A stretch of DNA of 11,251 bases. Origin: DUEL01 sp964580565. GTDB lineage: Bacteria > Chloroflexota > Anaerolineae > B4-G1 > DUEL01. Where the stretch lies: contig CAZOLN010000091.1 in the NCBI GenBank assembly GCA_964580565.1, positions 1-11,251 of the forward strand, written 5' to 3'. Below are positions 6,096-11,251 of the stretch, piece by piece. Position 1 is the stretch's first letter; each line of letters begins with the position of its first letter. A program made the position numbers and the translations under genes. The notes under the pieces were generated by a model. That model was not told the origin of the DNA. It worked only from the letters and a program-made list of their open reading frames with translations, and did no database searches.

Positions 6096-6356
6096 ATGGC
6101 GATCTGGTTGCTGTACCGACTGATCCGACTGCTGTTCGACCTGTACACCCTGGCACTCATCGCCCGGATCGTGCTGCCGATGCTGGGGATGAGCTACGCC
6201 CACCCGGTGATGCGCTTCCTGTGGAACATCACCGAGCCGCTTCTGGCCCCGATCCGGCGGCAGATCCCTATGGTAGGCCCCTTCGACTTCAGCCCGATGA
6301 TCCTCATCCTCATCCTGTGGCTGGTGGAGCAGGTGATTCTGTGGGTAATCCTGTGA
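6096..6356 (+). CDS. yggT: YggT family membrane protein (YlmG)
   Basis: An 86-residue integral membrane protein with two hydrophobic segments, roughly residues 4-30 and 66-86, joined by the family signature TEPLLAPIRRQIPMVG and FDFSPM. YggT/YlmG proteins are found in bacteria and plastids and are linked to cell division or nucleoid organisation and to osmotic tolerance; the molecular role is not settled. The ATG at 6096 follows GCGAGG (6085-6090) with a 5-base gap; a GTG at 6090 would add two residues. It sits downstream of pgeF and yggS as in the ylm cluster, and upstream of a yggU-like gene as in E. coli yggS-yggT-yggU. Confidence 0.92.
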   Translation: MAIWLLYRLIRLLFDLYTLALIARIVLPMLGMSYAHPVMRFLWNITEPLLAPIRRQIPMVGPFDFSPMILILILWLVEQVILWVIL

Positions 6357-6370
6357 GGAGGGGTGCGGGA

Positions 6371-6410
6371 GGCAGGGAGCAGAGGAGCAAGCCGCAAGGA
6401 GCAGGGGGGG
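6371..6410 (+). repeat. Purine-rich spacer repeat (GGAGCA-type)
   Basis: Almost the whole 59-base spacer between yggT and the DUF167 gene consists of degenerate GGAGCA units, purine-rich on the plus strand, ending in a run of G. The end of the run doubles as the ribosome-binding site of the next gene. Confidence 0.5.
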
Positions 6411-6415
6411 CAAAG

Positions 6416-6706
6416 GTGAAGGAACTGCGGGTTCAAGAGAGCGAAGAGGGTTGCACGTTCGGCGTGCACGTGGTCCCGCGGAGCCGCCACGACACGGTGG
6501 TGGGTCTCTACGGAGACTCGCTGCGCGTGCGGCTGACGGCCCCTCCCGTCGGTGGGAAGGCGAACGAGGCACTACGGGAGTTCCTGGCCCGGCGGCTGGG
6601 CGTGCCCAAGCGCGCGGTGGAGATCCTCTCCGGCCACACCTCCCGCCACAAGGTGGTGAGGGTGCAGGGGGTGGGGGCGGAGCAGGTGAGGGCGCTGCTG
6701 GAATAG
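6416..6706 (+). CDS. DUF167 family protein (YggU-like)
   Basis: A 96-residue protein of the DUF167/YggU family, a small alpha/beta fold of unknown function widely found after yggT. The family core is clear: VHVVPRSRHDTVVG, LRVRLTAPPVGGKANEAL (about residues 40-57), LARRLGVPKRAVEILSGHTSRHKVVRVQG. The start chosen is the GTG at 6416, the only start codon giving the normal family length, with a purine-rich GGGGGG stretch just upstream. The first codons (6430-6446) resemble the start of murJ (7812-7828) at 14 of 17 bases, in the same reading frame. It probably belongs to the same transcript as yggT. Confidence 0.88.
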   Translation: MKELRVQESEEGCTFGVHVVPRSRHDTVVGLYGDSLRVRLTAPPVGGKANEALREFLARRLGVPKRAVEILSGHTSRHKVVRVQGVGAEQVRALLE

Positions 6707-6744
6707 GGAGCACGGGAGCAGGGGAAGCCAGGAAGCGAGGAGGG
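6707..6744 (+). repeat. Purine-rich spacer repeat (GGAGCA/GGAAGC-type)
   Basis: Degenerate 7-8 base GGGAGCA and GGAAGC units fill most of the 48-base spacer between the DUF167 gene and the LysM gene. The 3' end provides the AGGAGGG ribosome-binding site of the next gene. It resembles the runs at 1265-1278, 3682-3699 and 6371-6410. Confidence 0.5.
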
Positions 6745-6754
6745 TAAGTGAAGT

Positions 6755-7783
6755 ATGGGGAATGAGGGTGAGTTGAGGGGGAAGGGGGTCTGGCTGCTGT
6801 ACTCCCGGAATGTGGACCTGGCGATCGAGATGGCCCTGGCCATCGGTGCCACCCACATCCTCTACAAGACCGGCGACCGGGGGATGTTCTTCGTCGACGC
6901 CGCCCGCCGCGTCTACCGACGGGTGCGGGAGGCGGGACTGGTTCCCTTTGCCTGGACCTTCATCTACTGCGACGATCCCAACGCAGAAGCCGAGGTCGCC
7001 ATCCAGTCGGCGCGGATAGGGTACGAAGGGATCGTCTTCGACATTGAGGAGCAGGCCAGCGGGAAGGGGGTGGGCGCGACGGCGCTGGGCCGTCGGCTGC
7101 TGGAGGCTGGGCTGGAACCGGAGCGGCTCTTCTACACCTCCTACCCCAACATCTGGCAGCATCTGGACATCCCGTACCGGGAGATGAACGAGTTCTGCCG
7201 GGGTGGGTTCATGCCCCAGTGTTACCCCACCTTCCGCCGCACCCCGCCCACGGTGATCAAGAAATGGGCCTACGGGGAGCACGCACGGTGGAACGAGGAG
7301 TGGGGGAACATGCCGCCCCTCTACCCGATCCTCGCCGCCTACAAGGACGAACACGCCACCCAGCGGTTGACGCCCCAGGAATTTCTGGCCTGGGCCCAGG
7401 TTCTGGCCGACCAGGACCCGCCCTTCTACAGCATCTACCGCGCCGGGGTGACCAACCGCGACCTCTGGCCGATCCTGGCCGCGCTGGGGGAGAGCGCGCC
7501 GCCTCCCCAACCGGCTCCATCGGTTGAAGAGCCCGCTCCCCCACCTGTAGAACCCGTTCCTCCTTCGGAGCCTCCAGCGGAGGAGGTGGAGGAGACAGAG
7601 GAGGAACCCCCACCTCCGGTTTACCACGTGGTCACGGTGAACGACACCGTCTGGACCATCTGCGACCGGTACAACCTCCCCCGTGAGCGGTTCTGGGAGT
7701 GGAACGGGCATCTGTGGGACGAGCGAGGGTTGCCACGCGACCCTGTGTATCTTCAAGAGGGGTGGCGAGTGCGAGTGGGATAG
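6755..7783 (+). CDS. TIM-barrel-like protein with proline-rich linker and C-terminal LysM domain
   Basis: A 342-residue protein whose N-terminal domain I cannot place in a named family. Residues 10-245 alternate strands and helices like a glycosidase TIM barrel: GVWLLY, THILYKTG, VPFAWTFIY, GIVFDIEEQ, LFYTSYPN, GGFMPQCYP, PLYPILAAY, FYSIYRAG. Asp96 and Glu98 form a DxE motif at the expected strand-4 end, as in GH25/GH18-like hydrolases, though catalysis is unproven. Residues 248-288 are a linker of Pro, Glu and Val. Residues 289-342 form a LysM-like domain beginning YHVVTVNDTVW and ending YLQEGWRVRVG; LysM binds N-acetylglucosamine polymers such as peptidoglycan. No signal peptide or membrane helix is visible, which is odd for such a protein. 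Its TAG stop shares a base with the GTG start of murJ, so the two are probably coupled. Confidence 0.8.
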   Translation: MGNEGELRGKGVWLLYSRNVDLAIEMALAIGATHILYKTGDRGMFFVDAARRVYRRVREAGLVPFAWTFIYCDDPNAEAEVAIQSARIGYEGIVFDIEEQASGKGVGATALGRRLLEAGLEPERLFYTSYPNIWQHLDIPYREMNEFCRGGFMPQCYPTFRRTPPTVIKKWAYGEHARWNEEWGNMPPLYPILAAYKDEHATQRLTPQEFLAWAQVLADQDPPFYSIYRAGVTNRDLWPILAALGESAPPPQPAPSVEEPAPPPVEPVPPSEPPAEEVEETEEEPPPPVYHVVTVNDTVWTICDRYNLPRERFWEWNGHLWDERGLPRDPVYLQEGWRVRVG

Positions 7784-9453
7784 TGGGGAAGCGGGGAAAC
7801 GGGGAAGCAAGGGTCCAGGAGAGCGAGGCCGGGCGGCAGGTAGCGCGGGCGGCCACCCAGGTGATCTTCCTCTTCATCGTCAGCCGGGCACTCGGGCTGG
7901 CCCGGGAGATGGTGGTGGGGGCCGTCTTCGGCACCACAGCCGCCTACGACGCCTACCTCGCCGCCGTGCGCGTGCCCGACATTCTCTTCACCCTTATCGC
8001 GGGCGGCGCGCTGGGCTCCGCCTTCATCCCCACCTTCACCGGCTACTTCGCCCGGAACGATCCCGAGGGCGGCTGGCGGCTGGCCAGCGCGGTGGTGAAC
8101 CTGCTCATCCTGGTGCTCACCCTGGCTGCCGGTCTGGCCTGGCTGGCGGCTCCCCTCATCGTCCCGACGATCCTCGCCCCAGGCTTCGCGCCCGACCTCC
8201 AGGCCCTCACGGTCTCCCTGATGCGGACGATGCTCGTCGCGCCGATCCTCTTCGGCGTCAGCGGGGTGGTGATGGGGGTCCTCAACGCCAGGCAGCACTT
8301 CGTCCTGCCAGCGCTGGCCCCCAGTTTTCTGAACCTCTCCCTCATCGGCGCGGCGTTGCTCCTGGCCCCCCGGATCGGCGTGCGGGCGCTGGCCCTGGGA
8401 TATGTGGTCGGCGCGGCCCTCCACCTCTCGATCCAGTTGCCGGGCCTGATCCTGGTCGGTGCCCGGTACCTCCCGTCGCTGTACCACCCCGGCGTGCGGG
8501 AGGTGCTCTGGCTGATGGCCCCCCGCGTGCTGGGACTGGCGGCGGTCCAGGTAAACTTCCTGGTCAACACCAACATCGCCTCCCGACTGGGGGAGGGGGC
8601 GGTCTCCGCGTTGAACTACGCCTGGCTGTTGATGCTCCTGCCCCAGGGGATCTTCGCCCAGGCGGTGGCCACGGCGGCGTTCCCCACCTTCGCCGACCAG
8701 GCGGCACGGGGGGACCGGGATGGGATGCGCCGCACGCTGGTCGGCACCCTCCGCGCCGTCCTCTTCGTGACCCTCCCGGCGGCGGTGGGGTTGATCCTCC
8801 TGCGCAGGCCGCTGGTCGCCCTCCTCTTCGAGCGCGGGGCGTTCCAGGCCAGTTCCACCCAGGCGGTGGCCTGGGCGCTCGCCTTCTACGCCCTGGGGCT
8901 GGTGGGACATGCGGCGGTGGAGATCCTGGCCCGAGCCTTCTACGCCCTGCACGATACCTGGACCCCCGTCTGGGTCGGCGGGCTGGCGATGGGGCTGAAC
9001 GTCGCGCTGAGCCTGATCCTGCCGGGGGTGTTCGGCAGGACGGGGCTCCCCTCCCACGGCGGGCTGGCCCTCGCCAACTCCGTCGCCACGCTGCTGGAAG
9101 CGGTCGGCCTGATGCGGCTGCTCCGCCCGCGGCTGGGCGATCCGAAGGCGTGGCGGCTACAGGGGGCAGCCCTCCGGAGCGGCGCAGCGGCGGCAGTGAT
9201 GGGGGGAGCGCTGCTCGTCTGGCAGCGGCTCACCGCCGGGCACGGCAGCCTGTTCGTGGGGGGAGGAGGGGTGGTGCTGGGAGCAGGCGCCTACCTGGCC
9301 GCCGCCGCGCTCCTGAAGGCCGAGGAACCGTGGATGATGGCCCGTCTGCTCCTCCGGCGGGGTGGGCGGCTCCCCCCTGGCCGAAATGGAGGGAGAACCC
9401 CTGCGGACCCGGTGACGGACAGCCCGGTTGACAAAAGCCTGGACGTGGAATAG
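7783..9453 (+). CDS. murJ: Lipid II flippase MurJ (MviN family)
   Basis: A 556-residue polytopic membrane protein of the MOP/MviN family, with roughly 13-14 hydrophobic segments. It is predicted to move lipid II to the outer face of the inner membrane for peptidoglycan synthesis. The N-terminal signature is clear: SRALGLARE with Arg35 and Arg41 (counterparts of E. coli Arg18 and Arg24), then AAYDAYLAA and AGGALGSAFIPTF. By eye, the position of E. coli Arg52 is Phe69 here. The only start before the first membrane segment is the GTG at 7783, overlapping the TAG of the LysM gene by one base. The first 15 or so codons lie in purine-rich spacer-like sequence and are unlike family N-termini. The hydrophilic tail of about 30 residues is poorly conserved in the family. 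Confidence 0.92.
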   Translation: MGKRGNGEARVQESEAGRQVARAATQVIFLFIVSRALGLAREMVVGAVFGTTAAYDAYLAAVRVPDILFTLIAGGALGSAFIPTFTGYFARNDPEGGWRLASAVVNLLILVLTLAAGLAWLAAPLIVPTILAPGFAPDLQALTVSLMRTMLVAPILFGVSGVVMGVLNARQHFVLPALAPSFLNLSLIGAALLLAPRIGVRALALGYVVGAALHLSIQLPGLILVGARYLPSLYHPGVREVLWLMAPRVLGLAAVQVNFLVNTNIASRLGEGAVSALNYAWLLMLLPQGIFAQAVATAAFPTFADQAARGDRDGMRRTLVGTLRAVLFVTLPAAVGLILLRRPLVALLFERGAFQASSTQAVAWALAFYALGLVGHAAVEILARAFYALHDTWTPVWVGGLAMGLNVALSLILPGVFGRTGLPSHGGLALANSVATLLEAVGLMRLLRPRLGDPKAWRLQGAALRSGAAAAVMGGALLVWQRLTAGHGSLFVGGGGVVLGAGAYLAAAALLKAEEPWMMARLLLRRGGRLPPGRNGGRTPADPVTDSPVDKSLDVE

Positions 9454-9456
9454 CAT
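9428..9456 (+). promoter_or_regulatory. Possible promoter inside the 3' end of murJ
   Basis: TTGACA (9428-9433) is a perfect -35. With a 17-base spacer it is followed by TAGCAT (9451-9456), four of six -10 bases, whose first three bases are the murJ stop codon. It would drive the YkoP-like gene and sbcD with a leader of about 55 bases. The -35 shares the context CCGGTTGACA with the promoter at the start of the window (85-94). Confidence 0.4.
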
Positions 9457-9518
9457 ACCCAACGGCCTTGCGGTTGAACGTATCGGTCCGCCAGGCCGTA
9501 CCTGCAGGATAACCGCTT

Positions 9519-10088
9519 ATGCGCACCCTGATCCAACGGCTCGACAGGTTGATCCGCCGCATCAACGGCATCTTCGAATTCTGCGACGACGACACCTGCG
9601 TCTTCCGGCTCCAGTGGAAGCGCGCCCCGCACGAGATCCGCCTCTCCGACGGAACGACCGTCCGCCGGAACGAGCCGGTGCTGTACCTGCACCTATGGAG
9701 CGAGCACATCCCGCCGATGCCCCCCCAGGGGCCGGACCTGGCCTGGGCGGTGACCCTCCGCCGCCGTCTCCTCGCCACCCTCCGACAACTCGCCCGCTGG
9801 GTCCGGGAAGATTCCCACCAGAGCCAGGTGCGCGCCATCGGCGGGGCGACGGTGCTGATCCCTGCCGGGGGAAACGAGGGAGGAAAACGGCTGCTGGAGC
9901 GACTGGGTTTCGACGTGTTTCCCTATCACGGGCCGCTGGGTCGGTTCGGTGAGTTCTGGGAGAACCTGTACGCCTGGGTCTTGATGTGGGCCTACAACCC
10001 CGCTAGCGTGCGCCACCGCTCCCCCCGTCGTATGCGGCGGACCGAGGTGTGGATGTCGGTGCAGACCCTGCTGGAGCGGTACGGTTGA
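9519..10088 (+). CDS. Small soluble protein, probable YkoP-like domain
   Basis: A 189-residue protein without signal peptide or membrane segment. The central region, about residues 52-112 (PVLYLHLWSEHIPPMP, DLAWAVTLRRRLL, VRAIGGATVL), resembles the YkoP-like domain known as a C-terminal extension of some polysaccharide deacetylases. Here it stands alone, with no deacetylase domain. I recognise the pattern from memory and could not run a profile search. The C-terminus is basic, with an arginine-rich HRSPRRMRRTE stretch. AGGAT lies about 9 bases upstream of the ATG. It is followed after 14 bases by sbcD, which carries its own GAGGAGG site, so the two genes are probably co-transcribed. No function is assigned. 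Confidence 0.7.
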   Translation: MRTLIQRLDRLIRRINGIFEFCDDDTCVFRLQWKRAPHEIRLSDGTTVRRNEPVLYLHLWSEHIPPMPPQGPDLAWAVTLRRRLLATLRQLARWVREDSHQSQVRAIGGATVLIPAGGNEGGKRLLERLGFDVFPYHGPLGRFGEFWENLYAWVLMWAYNPASVRHRSPRRMRRTEVWMSVQTLLERYG

Positions 10089-10102
10089 GTTGAGGAGGTG
10101 GG

Positions 10103-11251
10103 ATGCAGAGGATTCGACTGCTTCACTTCGCCGACCTGCACATCGGTGTGGAGAACTACGGCCGGCTGGACCCCCGAACCGGGGTCAACCAGCGGGTGCT
10201 GGACTTCCTGCTCCGCCTGGACGAGGTGATCGACCATGCCATCGAGCATGAGGCGGACCTGGTGATCTTCGCTGGGGACGCCTACAAAACCCGCGACCCC
10301 AACCCCACCTACCAGCGGGCCTTCGCCCGCCGGATCAAGCGGCTGACCGACGCTGGCATCCCCATCGTCCTCCTGGTGGGCAACCACGACCTGCCCACGA
10401 TGCCCCAGCGGGCCTCCAGCGTGGACATCTTTCACACGCTGGACGTGCCCAACGTGACCGTCGGGCGGGAGGAGGACGTGTTCACGATCTCGACCCGCCA
10501 CGGCCCGGTGCAGGTTGGCGTCGTGCCCTATCCAGTTCGCCAACGCCTCCTGGCCCACGACGAGTACCGTGGCCTCTCCATCGAACAACTGGATCGGGAA
10601 CTCCAGCGAATCGTCACCGACAACATCCGTGGCCTGACCGCCAAACTGGATCCGGAGATCCCGGCCGTCCTGACCGCCCACCTTACCGTCTCCGACGCCG
10701 TCTTCGGCTCGGAGCGGAGCGTGATGATCGGGCGGGACGCGGTCATCCTGAGGTCGGCCCTGGCGGACCCGGCGTGGGACTACGTGGCGCTGGGTCACAT
10801 CCACAAGCACCAGAGCCTCAACGACGATGGATACCCGCCGGTGGTCTATTCCGGCAGCCTGGAGCGGATCGACTTCGGCGAGGAGAAAGAGCCGAAGGGG
10901 TTCTGCTGGGTGGAACTGGCCCGGGGGGAGACGACCTGGGAGTTCGTGGAGGTCAACGCCCGCCGATTCGTCACCGTGGAGGCCGACCTGCGGGAGGCGG
11001 AGGATCCCATCGCCGCGCTGGAGCAAGCGGTGGCCGCCTACGACCTGAAGGACGCTGTCGTACGGGTCATCCTCCGGATCCAGGCCGAGCAGGAGCCGCT
11101 GTTGCGCGATCGCCAGATCCGAGCGCTCCTGGCGGAAGCGGCCTTCGTCGGGGGGATCAGCCGGGAGGTCGAGCGGACGGCGCGGGTGCGGCTGGGGACG
11201 CTGGCCCCGGAGGAGATGACGCCCCGCCAACTCCTGGAGCGGTATCTGGAC
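10103..11251 (+). CDS. sbcD: SbcD/Mre11-type DNA repair exonuclease, 3'-truncated by window end
   Basis: The window holds 383 codons of an open frame that continues past the end, so the C-terminus is missing. The metallophosphoesterase core is complete: Asp11 and His13 (FADLHIG), Asp59 (FAGDAY), Asn94 and His95 (VGNHD), His193 (AHLT), and His232 and His234 (GHIHKH). These ligands bind two Mn ions in the Mre11/SbcD family. Residues from about 250 form the capping region that helps hold DNA. With its ATPase partner SbcC/Rad50 it would process double-strand breaks, hairpins and blocked ends. A GAGGAGG site at 10093-10099 directly precedes the ATG. An sbcC gene is expected just downstream but lies outside the window. 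The family call is strong; SbcD rather than a more general YhaO/Mre11-like member is my preference. Confidence 0.9.
   Translation, partial: MQRIRLLHFADLHIGVENYGRLDPRTGVNQRVLDFLLRLDEVIDHAIEHEADLVIFAGDAYKTRDPNPTYQRAFARRIKRLTDAGIPIVLLVGNHDLPTMPQRASSVDIFHTLDVPNVTVGREEDVFTISTRHGPVQVGVVPYPVRQRLLAHDEYRGLSIEQLDRELQRIVTDNIRGLTAKLDPEIPAVLTAHLTVSDAVFGSERSVMIGRDAVILRSALADPAWDYVALGHIHKHQSLNDDGYPPVVYSGSLERIDFGEEKEPKGFCWVELARGETTWEFVEVNARRFVTVEADLREAEDPIAALEQAVAAYDLKDAVVRVILRIQAEQEPLLRDRQIRALLAEAAFVGGISREVERTARVRLGTLAPEEMTPRQLLERYLD

Noticed and set aside
4902..6713. 603-codon minus-strand frame through the repeat array and gap
   Set aside because: It contains the N gap and a peptide made of the heptamer repeat, and overlaps yggS, yggT and DUF167 on the other strand.
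7753..9057. 434-codon minus-strand frame opposite murJ
   Set aside because: It is an antisense shadow of murJ with a Gly/Gln/Arg/His-rich composition and no recognisable domain.

Overview
This is a GC-rich window, with G or C in most third codon positions, carrying ordinary bacterial chromosomal genes. I see no phage, integrase, transposase, CRISPR array, rRNA or tRNA. The combination of genes, the very high GC, the archaeal-type phosphoglycerate mutase and the short degenerate spacer repeats fit a deep-branching and possibly thermophilic bacterium. Chloroflexota is my best guess, but this is inference and rests on no marker gene. A run of exactly 100 N (5890-5989) shows that the window is a scaffold of at least two contigs.

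Layout. (1) 137-2378, plus strand: a DUF362 protein with a C-terminal 2[4Fe-4S] ferredoxin domain, then a zinc-dependent alcohol dehydrogenase family protein. A possible 36-codon ORF bridges the two. A perfect 13-bp stem-loop closes the unit. (2) 2429-4050, minus strand: an Mth938/DUF498 protein followed by a cofactor-independent phosphoglycerate mutase, transcribed towards unit 1 from a good promoter near 4125-4152. (3) 4051-4287: a divergent intergenic region with a perfect 17-bp inverted repeat and promoter-like sequences pointing both ways. (4) 4288-9453, plus strand: pgeF (ylmD), yggS (ylmE), a heptanucleotide repeat array with the assembly gap, yggT (ylmG), a DUF167 protein (yggU-like), a TIM-barrel-like protein with a C-terminal LysM domain, and a MurJ/MviN lipid II flippase. 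(5) 9519-11251, plus strand: a small YkoP-like protein and a 3'-truncated SbcD/Mre11-type nuclease, behind a promoter that overlaps the end of murJ.

Functionally the centre of the window is a cell-envelope and cell-division neighbourhood. The order pgeF-yggS-[..]-yggT matches the ylmD-ylmE-sepF-ylmG arrangement known next to ftsZ in many bacteria, with the repeat array and gap standing where sepF normally is. MurJ and the LysM protein extend the peptidoglycan theme. SbcD probably begins an sbcDC repair operon that continues beyond the window.

The most noteworthy signals are not in the proteins. The last 55 bases before the N gap are identical to the first 55 bases after it, so the gap may be an unmerged overlap. 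A family of purine-rich spacer repeats recurs between genes and seems to have entered the 5' ends of two genes. I found no convincing new multi-gene system.
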